Shown here: one piece after another, positions 1 through 7,530 of the stretch
Numbering within the stretch: the first letter of the stretch is position 1
How the letters are laid out: the number at the start of each line of letters is the position of its first letter
NCBI GenBank assembly: GCA_045578305.1
Contig: JAZNKA010000047.1
Coordinates: 1 to 9,815 of the forward strand
From: SIG440 sp045578305
GTDB lineage: Bacteria; Bacillota; Clostridia; Monoglobales; Monoglobaceae
Reading direction: 5' to 3'
Length of the DNA stretch: 9,815 bases
Program-made: the position numbers and the translations under genes
The notes under the pieces: generated by a model
What the model was told of the DNA's origin: nothing
What the model saw: the letters and a program-made list of their open reading frames with translations, nothing else
Database searches by the model: none

Positions 1-338
1 GCTATGCACCGCAGCTTGAAAGTTGTGGCGGATGTGGCTGCGTCAATGATATATATGGACTTTCACTTGTTGACGGGACTGTTTTTTGCAAAAATTGTCT
101 TGGCGAGCGAAAGGGCGTTGCCGAGCTTTCGGACAATATGCGAAAGCTTGTCGAATACATAAGCCGGACCGACGGGAAAAAGATATTTTCATTTGAGTCA
201 GGCAACGAGGTAATAAAATATCTGGGACATATAGGCGAAAAGTACCTTTCAATTCAGCTTGAAAGGGAGTTTAAGACTCTTGATTACTTAAAAAAGGTAA
301 CAGCGTTGGGAGATATGCAAGATGCAGAACAAAATTAA
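1..338 (+). CDS. recO: DNA repair protein RecO, C-terminal part (5' end outside window)
   Basis: The open frame enters from the left edge (codons begin at position 3) and stops with TAA at 336-338, giving about 111 C-terminal residues. It starts YAPQLESCGGCG, the usual RecO stretch leading into its zinc finger. Cysteine codons at 24, 33, 87 and 96 form the CxxC...CxxC pair, followed by an alpha-helical tail (IGEKYLSIQLEREFKTLDYL) like the C-terminal helices of RecO. RecO helps load RecA onto SSB-coated single-stranded DNA together with RecR in the RecF pathway. An extra cysteine codon at 39 sits just after the first CxxC. The 3' end overlaps the next gene by 17 bases, so the two are probably co-transcribed. 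The identification comes from the C-terminal third only, so start and length cannot be judged. Confidence 0.85.
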   Translation, partial: YAPQLESCGGCGCVNDIYGLSLVDGTVFCKNCLGERKGVAELSDNMRKLVEYISRTDGKKIFSFESGNEVIKYLGHIGEKYLSIQLEREFKTLDYLKKVTALGDMQDAEQN

Positions 339-978
339 AAGTTTTTTACTCGAAAACGGTGCTGGGCAGGTGGGGTTTTGCCGGCTTGAAAAAGAGAACC
401 CGTTCGGCCTTTCTTATGCGGTGTCGTTTACCATTCCGCTGTCAAGTGCAATCGTTGACGGCATTGATGGCGAGCCGACCCATACATATTTTCATCATTA
501 TCGCACGGTGAACACCCTTATTGACAATCTCTCGCTTCGGGCGGGACTTATGCTTGGCAAAGAGGGGTATCGCTATGTTCCGGTTGCCGCATCGCAGTCG
601 GTAAATGGACTTCAGGGGATATTCTCGCACAAGTACGCCGCGTACCTTTCGGGACTTGGCTACATTGGCAGGAGCGGACTTTTTGTGTCGGCTGATGCAG
701 GACCAAGGGTCAGACTTGGGACAATTCTGACCGATTTTCCTTTTGAGTGTGAAAATGTTCCTGTCGAATTTGGCTGTGGAGAGTGCAGGGCGTGTGTGAA
801 TGCGTGTCCCGCAATGGCAATCAGCGGCGAGGCTTGGAATCCGGGCGATGAAAGAGAAAAAATAATCGATGCCAAAGCGTGTAGTGATCATATGAAAAAG
901 GCGTATCAGCACATTGGCAGGGGCGTGGTTTGTGGGATATGTATGCGTGTCTGCCCGAAGGGAAGGAAAAATCGTTAA
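322..978 (+). CDS. QueG-like double [4Fe-4S] cluster protein (short epoxyqueuosine reductase homologue)
   Basis: This 218-residue cytoplasmic iron-sulfur protein resembles epoxyqueuosine reductase QueG, the cobalamin-dependent enzyme of the last step of queuosine tRNA modification. Residues 102-140 (HKYAAYLSGLGYIGRSGLF...GTILTDFPF) match the QueG core next to the clusters. Residues 152-162 give CxxCxxCxxxCP, C187 lies between, and 204-211 give CxxCxxxCP, enough ligands for two [4Fe-4S] clusters. Full-length QueG is roughly 300-380 residues; here the N-terminal cofactor domain is short, the usual Y-A-x-G-x-D-Y-H motif appears only as a weak TYFHHYRTVN, and the C-terminal HEAT-like region is absent. 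The start overlaps recO by 17 bases, with GGGAG at 308-312 as ribosome binding site. Family membership is clear, but whether it reduces epoxyqueuosine is uncertain, so I give no symbol. Confidence 0.75.
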   Translation: MQNKIKSFLLENGAGQVGFCRLEKENPFGLSYAVSFTIPLSSAIVDGIDGEPTHTYFHHYRTVNTLIDNLSLRAGLMLGKEGYRYVPVAASQSVNGLQGIFSHKYAAYLSGLGYIGRSGLFVSADAGPRVRLGTILTDFPFECENVPVEFGCGECRACVNACPAMAISGEAWNPGDEREKIIDAKACSDHMKKAYQHIGRGVVCGICMRVCPKGRKNR

Positions 979-985
979 TTTAATT

Positions 986-1016
986 AAAAAGGGCGAACTT
1001 TGTTCGCCCGATTTTT
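986..1016. terminator. bidirectional intrinsic terminator
   Basis: A perfect 8-bp GC-rich stem (GGGCGAAC at 991-998 with GTTCGCCC at 1002-1009) closes a 3-base TTT loop. It is preceded by five A residues (986-990) and followed by a T tract (1012-1017), so it has a U-tract in both directions. It sits 8 bases after the stop of the QueG-like gene, and its right side abuts the stop codon of the convergent small gene (1016-1018). It should therefore end both transcripts. Confidence 0.9.
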
Positions 1017-1201
1017 TATTTAAAAGTATACCGCTTTGCCTTGCCGAAATCCACATTTCTTGCAAAATATTTTATATCCTCTTTTGTGGGTTCGGACGAG
1101 TCAAATTCGGCAAAAGATTTTCCCTGAATTTCTTCAAGAATGTCTATCAGTTCGCTAAGCTTGCTGAAAAGGTCCATATAAAGTTTTTGATAATCAACCA
1201 T
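1016..1201 (-). CDS. small hypothetical protein, 61 residues
   Basis: A short minus-strand gene whose start (CAT at 1199-1201) is chosen because a strong ribosome binding site, AAAGGAGA (minus strand of 1209-1216), lies 7 bases upstream. An earlier in-frame start at 1232-1234 would put that site inside the gene. The product begins MVDYQKLYMDLFSKLSELIDILEEIQ. It is acidic, has no membrane segment or signal peptide, and is probably an amphipathic helical N-terminus followed by a charged tail ending in KRYTFK. The MVDYQKLYMDLF opening resembles small uncharacterised proteins I recall from Clostridia, but I cannot assign a function. It converges on the QueG-like gene at a shared terminator and diverges from alaS. 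I could not identify its promoter with confidence. Confidence 0.7.
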   Translation of the reverse strand: MVDYQKLYMDLFSKLSELIDILEEIQGKSFAEFDSSEPTKEDIKYFARNVDFGKAKRYTFK

Positions 1202-1243
1202 TTTTGTTTCTCCTTTTACCGGGGGTCTCTGCAAAAGATTTTA

Positions 1244-1272
1244 TTGACTAATCCGCAAAAAAATGGTATTAT
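1244..1272 (+). promoter_or_regulatory. predicted sigma-A-type promoter of alaS
   Basis: TTGACT at 1244-1249 and TATTAT at 1267-1272 are separated by exactly 17 bases, which is near consensus for the housekeeping sigma factor. Transcription would start around 1279, leaving a leader of about 54 bases before alaS. That leader is too short for a T-box, and no AGGGTGG-type T-box antiterminator sequence is visible. Confidence 0.75.
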
Positions 1273-1332
1273 GTAAGATGGTTAATTGTTGATTTAATAA
1301 ATTCATTTTTATATAGAAAGGTCGTAAACTTT

Positions 1333-3951
1333 ATGAAAAATTTAGGACTTAACGAAATAAGAGAAAAGTTTTTAAGCTTTTTCGAGTCAAAGGGTTGCCT
1401 CAGACTCGACAGCTTTTCGCTTGTGCCCAGAAATGACGCAAGCTTGCTTCTTATCAACTCTGGTATGGCACCCATGAAAAAGTGGTTCACAGGAGCCGAG
1501 GTTCCGCCAAAAAAACGCGTGACAACATGCCAGAAGTGCATCCGCACTCCTGATATCGAGTGCGTGGGCAAAACTGCAAGGCACGGCACATTCTTTGAGA
1601 TGCTGGGCAACTTTTCTTTTGGCGATTATTTCAAGCACGAAGCGATTGCCTGGGCGTGGGAATTTTTGACTAAGGTTATGGAAATCCCCGAGGAAGTTCT
1701 TTGGATTACTGTATACGAAGACGATGACGAGGCAAGAGATATCTGGATAAATGAAATCGGTGTAAATCCTGAAAGAGTTGTAAAACTCGGCAAAGAAGAC
1801 AACTTCTGGGAGCACGGGACAGGCCCCTGCGGACCTTGTTCCGAAATCCATGTTGACCGTGGAATCGAACATAGCTGCGGCAAGCCGGACTGCAAGCTTG
1901 GCTGTGACTGTGACAGATTTATGGAAGTATGGAACCTGGTATTTACCCAGTTTGACAAGGACGAAGACGGCAACTACAACCGCTTAGCAAATCCCAATAT
2001 TGACACAGGAATGGGCCTTGAACGCCTGGCTTGCATTATGCAAGGGGTAAACAATCTTTTTGAGGTTGACACCGTTCAAAGCACAATGAAGCATATTTCA
2101 AAAATAACAGGCGTAAATTACAAAGAAAGCGAAAAAACAGACATTTCACTCCGTGTAATAACCGACCACATCCGCAGTACAGTTATGATGATTTCGGATG
2201 GCGTTCTTCCTTCAAACGAGGGCAGAGGATATGTCTTGAGACGCCTTTTGCGCAGGGCGGCAAGACACGGCAGACTTCTGGGACTGGAAAAAGAGTTCCT
2301 TTATACAGTTGCCGATACAGTTATTGACGAGTCAAAGCAAGGTTACCCCGAACTTGACGAAAAACGCGACTACATCAAAAAGACTATCAAAAACGAGGAA
2401 GAAAAGTTTGCAAAAACCATCGAGGGCGGTCTTGCGATACTTAATTCATACATTGCCGAGACAAAAAAATCAGGCAGCAACACCCTCAGCGGTGCGGATG
2501 CATTCAAGCTTAATGACACCTACGGATTCCCGATTGACCTCACAATCGAAATCTGCGAAGAACAAGGCCTCAAGGTTGATCGCGACGGCTTTGACAAGGA
2601 ACTTAAAGCTCAAAAAGATAAGGCTCGTGCCGGCAGAAAAGATGGCTCAAGCTGGGACGACGATACACTCAGCATAAAGGCTCAGGCTACAGAATTTGTC
2701 GGTTATGACAGCCTAACTGCAAAATCAAAAATCGTTGCAATCCTCAAAGACGGAGCCGAGACGGATGCTATTGGCGAAGGCGAAGAAGGAATTGTTGTTG
2801 TGACTGAATCACCATTTTATGCCGAAATGGGCGGACAAGCTGGCGACATCGGCGAAATCGTGACCGAAAGCGGAAAAGCAAGCGTAATTGACACCAAAAA
2901 GAACGGTGACGGAATTTATTTCCACATAGTAAGGGTGGAAGAAGGCGAACTTTCAAAAGATACCGAAGCTAATCTTTCGGTTTGCAAGAAGAACAGAATG
3001 GCAATTTGCCGCAACCACTCGGTGACACATCTTTTGCACAAGGCACTCAAAGATGTTTTGGGTACCCATGTTGCTCAGGCAGGGTCGGAAGTTACTGCAA
3101 AAAGACTCAGATTTGACTTCTCGCACTTCGAGGCAATGACCCCGGACGAAATCAAAAAGGCTGAGGAACTGGTAAACGATGCAATTTTGGATGCACTTGA
3201 TATAACAGTTCAGGAACTTGATATAAACGAGGCCAAAAAGCTTGGCGCAACCGCACAGTTTGGTGAAAAGTACGGCGAAAAGGTAAGAGTTGTTTCGATG
3301 GGTGACTATTCGGTTGAGTTCTGTGGCGGAACACATCTTACAAATACAGCTCAGGCGGGACTTTTCAAAATAGTTTCCGAAAGCGGTGTGGCTGCAGGTG
3401 TACGCCGAATCGAGGCAGTGACAGGCAAAGGCGTGTTTGAGCTTTTGCAAAAAACCGAAGAAACTATATCGAAAGTTGCCGAAACAATCAAGTCAAGTAC
3501 ACACGAGGTTGAGGCAAAGGCTTTGGCGCTGGTTGACGAAAACAAGAACTTGAAACGCGAGCTTGAAAGCATAAAAGCAAAGATGGCAAACAGCGGACTT
3601 GGAAGCCTTGTCGACAGTGCCGAAGAAGTGGACGGCATCAAGGTTATCGCACATCGTCTGGATGACGGGCTTGATATGAATGCTCTTCGCGGTGCAGGGG
3701 ACAACCTCAAACAAAAAGCTGAATGTGCAGTTATTGTTCTGGCATCTGCGGCTGACGGCAAGGTAAACATTGTTGCGATGGCGACACCGTCAGCAATCGA
3801 AAAAGGTGCTCATGCCGGCAATATTATCCGCGAGGTTGCAAAGGCTTGCGGCGGCGGTGGCGGCGGAAAACCAGACAGTGCACAGGCGGGCGGCAAGGAC
3901 GCGTCAAAACTTGACGAAGCACTTGCTTTGGTTAAAACACTTATAAAATAA
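1333..3951 (+). CDS. alaS: alanine--tRNA ligase (AlaRS)
   Basis: At 872 residues this is the usual length for bacterial AlaRS, which charges tRNA-Ala with alanine and hydrolyses Ser/Gly mischarged onto it. The N-terminal class II catalytic core shows motif 1 sequence near 34-50 (NDASLLLINSGMAPMK), motif 2 near 83-101 (RHGTFFEMLGNFSFGDYFK), GPCGPCSEIH at 164-173 and motif 3 at 224-232 (DTGMGLERL). The editing domain carries its zinc/active-site residues H562xxxH566 and C664GGTH668. A heptad-rich segment around 700-755 precedes the C-Ala domain, which contains the C839-G6-K motif and ends in KTLIK. The start follows a GAAAGG site (1316-1321) and matches the family N-terminus (NEIREKFLSFFESKG). 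It is the first gene of an apparent alaS-hinT-citrate synthase unit. Confidence 0.98.
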   Translation: MKNLGLNEIREKFLSFFESKGCLRLDSFSLVPRNDASLLLINSGMAPMKKWFTGAEVPPKKRVTTCQKCIRTPDIECVGKTARHGTFFEMLGNFSFGDYFKHEAIAWAWEFLTKVMEIPEEVLWITVYEDDDEARDIWINEIGVNPERVVKLGKEDNFWEHGTGPCGPCSEIHVDRGIEHSCGKPDCKLGCDCDRFMEVWNLVFTQFDKDEDGNYNRLANPNIDTGMGLERLACIMQGVNNLFEVDTVQSTMKHISKITGVNYKESEKTDISLRVITDHIRSTVMMISDGVLPSNEGRGYVLRRLLRRAARHGRLLGLEKEFLYTVADTVIDESKQGYPELDEKRDYIKKTIKNEEEKFAKTIEGGLAILNSYIAETKKSGSNTLSGADAFKLNDTYGFPIDLTIEICEEQGLKVDRDGFDKELKAQKDKARAGRKDGSSWDDDTLSIKAQATEFVGYDSLTAKSKIVAILKDGAETDAIGEGEEGIVVVTESPFYAEMGGQAGDIGEIVTESGKASVIDTKKNGDGIYFHIVRVEEGELSKDTEANLSVCKKNRMAICRNHSVTHLLHKALKDVLGTHVAQAGSEVTAKRLRFDFSHFEAMTPDEIKKAEELVNDAILDALDITVQELDINEAKKLGATAQFGEKYGEKVRVVSMGDYSVEFCGGTHLTNTAQAGLFKIVSESGVAAGVRRIEAVTGKGVFELLQKTEETISKVAETIKSSTHEVEAKALALVDENKNLKRELESIKAKMANSGLGSLVDSAEEVDGIKVIAHRLDDGLDMNALRGAGDNLKQKAECAVIVLASAADGKVNIVAMATPSAIEKGAHAGNIIREVAKACGGGGGGKPDSAQAGGKDASKLDEALALVKTLIK

Positions 3952-3966
3952 AGGGAGGATTCTTTT

Positions 3967-4308
3967 ATGGATTGTCTGTTTTGCAAAATAGCCGCAGGGG
4001 AAATCCCCTCGACAAAAGTGTATGAAGATGATAAGATTCTGGCGTTCAGGGACATTGAACCTCAGGCACCCCAGCATATCATAATCATACCTAAAGAACA
4101 CATATCCTCAGCCAACGAAATAACAGAGGGAAATTCCACTGTTGTTGCAAAGATTTTTGAGACAGCTGCAAAAATTGCCAAAGAACTGGGGTTCTCGGAA
4201 AATGGATACAGAATTGTAAATAACTGTGGCGAAGACGGTGGTCAAACGGTCGGACATATTCATTTTCATCTGCTTGCGGGCAGAGAACTGGGATGGCCTC
4301 CGGGTTAA
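3967..4308 (+). CDS. hinT: HIT family nucleotide hydrolase (HinT-type purine nucleoside phosphoramidase)
   Basis: This 113-residue protein is typical of the HINT branch of the histidine triad superfamily. It begins MDCLFCKIAAGEIP, the family's usual opening, and carries the HxHxHxx active site as H97-I-H99-F-H101 followed by LLAGRELGWPPG. Members hydrolyse AMP-N-linked compounds such as adenosine phosphoramidates and aminoacyl-adenylates. The latter would fit the neighbouring alaS, because some aminoacyl-tRNA synthetases produce such adenylates; that link is an inference here. It starts 15 bases after the alaS stop behind a strong GGGAGG site (3953-3958, 8-base gap), so it is almost certainly co-transcribed with alaS. 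Two cysteines near the N-terminus (C3, C6) may help bind a metal, as in related proteins. Confidence 0.93.
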   Translation: MDCLFCKIAAGEIPSTKVYEDDKILAFRDIEPQAPQHIIIIPKEHISSANEITEGNSTVVAKIFETAAKIAKELGFSENGYRIVNNCGEDGGQTVGHIHFHLLAGRELGWPPG

Positions 4309-4350
4309 AGGTTAGCGCATACTAACTAAAACAGAAAGGACTGATATAAC

Positions 4351-5709
4351 ATGGCAGAAAATTTGGGCAAATATATAGATGCGATACTTGAGCAGCAGGA
4401 AAGCTTCAAGGGCATACCAAATCATTATTACAGTGATTACAATGTAAAACGCGGTCTGCGTAATGCTGACGGAACAGGTGTTCTGGCAGGTCTAACAAGT
4501 ATTGGTGAGGTTCGCGGTTATATAGTTGACGATGGCGAAAAAACGCCTATCGAAGGTCAGCTCAGATATCGCGGCATACGCATAAGCGATATTGTTGAAA
4601 ATTGTGACAAAGATGACCGATTTGGATTTGAGGAAGTAGTTTTTCTTCTTATGTTTGGAGAACTGCCTACAAAAGAACAGCTTGACAGTTTTTCAAAGCT
4701 TTTGGCAAGCCAGAGGACACTTCCTGAAAATTTTACCGAGGATATGATTTTAAAGGCACCAAGCAACAATATTATGAACAAGCTTGCAAGGTCGGTTCTG
4801 GTTTTGTATTCGTATGACAGTGAGGACAATCCTGATGCTATAGATATTGACAATTTACTCAGACAGAGCTTTGAACTTATTGCAAGCTTCCCAACACTTA
4901 TTGCTTATGCTTATGCTGCAAAGAAGCACTATTATGACGGCAAGAGCCTTGTGATTCACAATCCAAACCCGGAGCTTTCAATTGCAGAGAACTTCTTCTA
5001 TATGACTCGCGATGACCACAAGTATACCAAGAACGAAGCAAGAATTCTGGACCGTGCGCTTATGCTCCATGCAGAGCACGGTGGTGGTAACAACTCGGCA
5101 TTTTCAATCAGAGTTTTGTCTTCAAGTGCGACCGACACGTATTCGGCTGTTGCGGCGGCAATAGGTTCGCTTAAGGGACCAAAACACGGCGGTGCAAACG
5201 AAAAAACTCTCAAGCAAATGAAAGAAATTCAGGAAAGTCTTAAAAACTGGGATGACGAGCAGGAGATTTATGATCATCTTTGCAAAATTGTCCGCAAAGA
5301 AGCGGGTGATGGAAGTGGCCTTATTTATGGAATAGGCCATGCGATTTATACACTTTCGGATCCCAGAACTGCTTTCTTCAGAGAATATGCGAAAGAACTT
5401 GCCGAAGAAAAGGGCAGACAAGCAGAATTCAAGCTTTATGAAACAATCGAAAGACTTGCCCCCAAAGTATTTGAGGATGAAAAGGGAATTACCGCCCCAA
5501 TGCCTGCCAATGTTGACTTTTATTCGGGATTTGTGTATCAAATGTTGGATATTCCTCCGGAACTGTATACCCCAATCTTTGCAATGGCAAGAATTGTCGG
5601 CTGGTGTGCTCACCGAATTGAGGAAGTTATGACCGGTGGAAGAATTATAAGACCTGCATACAAAAACATCAAAAAGCGCCGTGAATACACACCTATCAAT
5701 GAACGATAA
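4351..5709 (+). CDS. gltA: citrate synthase (Si-type family)
   Basis: This 452-residue enzyme condenses oxaloacetate with acetyl-CoA. The family's active-site residues are all present: H243 in HAEHGGGN (oxaloacetate binding), catalytic H279 in GPKHGGANE, catalytic H330 in the signature GIGHAIYTLSDPR (327-339), and D389 in PANVDFYSG. The C-terminus has FAMARIVGWCAHRIEE and a run of arginines expected for substrate binding. About 60 residues precede the usual core, typical of the longer clostridial forms. A 2-methylcitrate synthase role cannot be excluded by sequence reading alone. It starts 42 bases after hinT behind AGAAAGGA (4333-4340), with no clear promoter in the gap, so it is probably the last gene of the alaS unit, ending at a strong terminator. 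No aconitase or isocitrate dehydrogenase gene is adjacent. Confidence 0.93.
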   Translation: MAENLGKYIDAILEQQESFKGIPNHYYSDYNVKRGLRNADGTGVLAGLTSIGEVRGYIVDDGEKTPIEGQLRYRGIRISDIVENCDKDDRFGFEEVVFLLMFGELPTKEQLDSFSKLLASQRTLPENFTEDMILKAPSNNIMNKLARSVLVLYSYDSEDNPDAIDIDNLLRQSFELIASFPTLIAYAYAAKKHYYDGKSLVIHNPNPELSIAENFFYMTRDDHKYTKNEARILDRALMLHAEHGGGNNSAFSIRVLSSSATDTYSAVAAAIGSLKGPKHGGANEKTLKQMKEIQESLKNWDDEQEIYDHLCKIVRKEAGDGSGLIYGIGHAIYTLSDPRTAFFREYAKELAEEKGRQAEFKLYETIERLAPKVFEDEKGITAPMPANVDFYSGFVYQMLDIPPELYTPIFAMARIVGWCAHRIEEVMTGGRIIRPAYKNIKKRREYTPINER

Positions 5710-5710
5710 C

Positions 5711-5747
5711 AAAAAGGTTGTGACGAATTTTCGTCACAACCTTTTTT
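5711..5747. terminator. strong bidirectional intrinsic terminator
   Basis: A perfect 13-bp stem (5714-5726 with 5731-5743) closes an ATTT loop and is flanked by an A run (5711-5715) and a T run (5742-5747). It lies directly after the citrate synthase stop and 13 bases past the stop of the convergent ybaK, so it can end transcripts from both sides. Confidence 0.93.
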
Positions 5748-5760
5748 ATGTCTTTGTAAT

Positions 5761-6228
5761 TCAATCGCAAATGTCGGCAATCTGAAAGGCTATAACCTTT
5801 CGGAGCTCCTCAAGTGACATTTCCACCTGACTGCCGATTTTGCCTGCGCTGAAGATTATGGTTTCAAAATCTTCGGCACTTTTGTCAAATGTGGTCAAAA
5901 AGAATTTTTTCATACCAATCGGTGAGCAACCGCCGTGAATGTATCCGGTCAAAGGCAGCAGCTCTTTTGATTTTATCATTTCAATCTTTTTTTCGCCAAC
6001 GGCTTTTGCCGCTTTTTTAAGATTAAGCTCTTTGTTTACAGGGACATCAAACACATAATATTTGTTTGGCGAACCCACGGTGACCAGCGTCTTAAAAACA
6101 TGGTCGGGATTTTGCCCAAGCTTTTCAGCTATTTCCATTCCGCTGATTGCTTCGGGAATATCATAATGATATGCTTTGTATGAAATCCCCTTTTGGTCAA
6201 GTATGCGGATTGCGTTTGTTTTGATCAT
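5761..6228 (-). CDS. ybaK: YbaK/EbsC-family Cys-tRNA(Pro) deacylase
   Basis: This 155-residue protein is full length for the YbaK/EbsC family, freestanding trans-editing enzymes that remove cysteine wrongly attached to tRNA-Pro. The family's essential lysine is K46 in the VFKTLV motif, and the substrate-pocket segment GYIHGGCSPIGMKK is at 95-108. The N-terminus (TNAIRILDQKGISYKAYHYD) is standard. The start is supported by AAAAGGAA on the minus strand (6237-6244), 8 bases upstream. It follows rarA by 27 bases and is the last gene of a glyA-rarA-ybaK unit. Exact substrate preference within the family (Cys-tRNA(Pro) versus ProX- or EbsC-like relatives) cannot be set from sequence, but the K46 and GGCSPIG pattern favours YbaK. 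Confidence 0.9.
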   Translation of the reverse strand: MIKTNAIRILDQKGISYKAYHYDIPEAISGMEIAEKLGQNPDHVFKTLVTVGSPNKYYVFDVPVNKELNLKKAAKAVGEKKIEMIKSKELLPLTGYIHGGCSPIGMKKFFLTTFDKSAEDFETIIFSAGKIGSQVEMSLEELRKVIAFQIADICD

Positions 6229-6255
6229 TTTAAAGATTCCTTTTGCGAGAGTTAG

Positions 6256-7530
6256 TTAAGACTTACTGAATTTAATTTTATCCCAGTATTCTTTTGCGGC
6301 TTGTTCGGTTTTGTTTTCGCCGTAGGTGTAATATTTTTTGTCCTTGATTTTGTCGGGCAGGTATTGCTGTTTTACATAGTGGTTGGGGAAGTCGTGCGGG
6401 TACAGATAATGCTGACCCTTTTGAACATCACCTTCGCCGTCAAAGTGCTTGTTTTGCAATTGTCTTGGGATTTCGCCGGTGTCCATTTGTTCGATGTCTG
6501 ACAGGGCATTGTCCAAAGCAATATGTGCCGAGTTGGATTTTGGAGCAGTCGCAAGCAGAACAGCGGCATCGCCCAAAGGAATACGCGCCTCAGGAAGCCC
6601 AAGCATCAATGCGCTGTCTACACAAGCTTTTACGATGGGGATTGCCATTGGATATGCAAGTCCGATATCTTCGGCTGCAATAACCATAAGGCGTCTGCAA
6701 GCAGACTGCAGGTCGCCGGCTGAAATCAGTCGTGCCAGATAATGAACTGCGGCATCCGGGTCAGAACCACGGATTGATTTTTGCAGCGCACTCATAACAT
6801 CGTATTGACTGTCCCCCGATTTGTCATAGCGAAACGCTTTTTTTTGAGTGCATTGCTCGGCACAATTAAGGTCGATATGAATCACGCCATCCTTATCGGG
6901 CTTTGCATAAATTACAGCAAGCTCGAGTGAATTAAGAGCCTTGCGGACATCACCGTTTGACATTTCGGCAATATGCAAAAGGGCGTCGTCGTCAGCGGTT
7001 ATTTCACCCGAAAAATCTTCTTTGACAAGCTCTATCCCACGCAGGAGTGCTTTTTTTATCTCAAAAGGTGCGACAGGCTTGAATTCGAAAACAGTGCTTC
7101 GGCTGAGGATTGCATTGTATACATAAAAGTATGGATTTTCTGTGGTGCTTGCAATCAAAGTGATTTTGCCGTTTTCGGTGTATTCAAGCAGGGACTGCTG
7201 TTGCTTTTTGTTAAAGTTTTGTATCTCGTCAAGATACAGCAAGATTCCCGACTGCCCCTCAAAAGTGTCACACCTTGCACAAACATCGCGTACATCAGCA
7301 ACCGATGCGGTTGTGGCGTTCAGCTTGCAAAGGGTTTTGCCGCTGATTTTTGCCAGTATGTTTGCAACGGTTGTTTTTCCGGTTCCTGACGGTCCGTAAA
7401 AAATCATATTGGGTATGGTTTTTGAATTTGCAATCTCAGACAGGACCTTTCCGGGCCCGATGATGTGGTTTTGCCCCACAACATCGGCAAGGGTCTGAGG
7501 CCTCAGTCTGTCAGCAAGCGGCTTATTCAT
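6256..7530 (-). CDS. rarA: replication-associated recombination protein A (RarA/MgsA), AAA+ ATPase
   Basis: This 424-residue AAA+ ATPase of the RarA/MgsA/WRNIP1 family is related to clamp-loader subunits and RuvB and acts at stalled replication forks. Walker A is GPSGTGKT at 46-53, Walker B is LLYLDEIQ at 97-104 (D101, E102), sensor 1 lies in IASTTENP (127-134), and the candidate arginine finger is R145 in ILSRSTVFEF. The C-terminal part has the tetramerisation region and ends with the family's YLPD...KKYYTYGENKTEQ segment. I chose ATG at 7528-7530 because MNKPLADRLRPQTL matches the family N-terminus. A GTG at 7579-7581 would add 17 residues lying wholly inside glyA. The chosen start overlaps the glyA stop by 8 bases and has no clear ribosome binding site, which suggests translational coupling to glyA. 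Confidence 0.95.
   Translation of the reverse strand: MNKPLADRLRPQTLADVVGQNHIIGPGKVLSEIANSKTIPNMIFYGPSGTGKTTVANILAKISGKTLCKLNATTASVADVRDVCARCDTFEGQSGILLYLDEIQNFNKKQQQSLLEYTENGKITLIASTTENPYFYVYNAILSRSTVFEFKPVAPFEIKKALLRGIELVKEDFSGEITADDDALLHIAEMSNGDVRKALNSLELAVIYAKPDKDGVIHIDLNCAEQCTQKKAFRYDKSGDSQYDVMSALQKSIRGSDPDAAVHYLARLISAGDLQSACRRLMVIAAEDIGLAYPMAIPIVKACVDSALMLGLPEARIPLGDAAVLLATAPKSNSAHIALDNALSDIEQMDTGEIPRQLQNKHFDGEGDVQKGQHYLYPHDFPNHYVKQQYLPDKIKDKKYYTYGENKTEQAAKEYWDKIKFSKS

Noticed and set aside
442..1065. Minus-strand open frame (207 codons) opposite the QueG-like gene
   Set aside because: It crosses the terminator and the convergent small gene, and its translation has no recognisable domain; it mirrors the codon pattern of the plus-strand gene.
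3840..3900. Glycine-rich run near the end of AlaRS as a possible repeat expansion
   Set aside because: The CGGGGGGKPD motif is a standard part of the C-Ala domain of bacterial AlaRS.
4310..4327. Small inverted repeat GTTAG/CTAAC between hinT and citrate synthase
   Set aside because: Only 5-6 bp with a 6-base loop and no following T tract, so too weak to call a terminator or operator.
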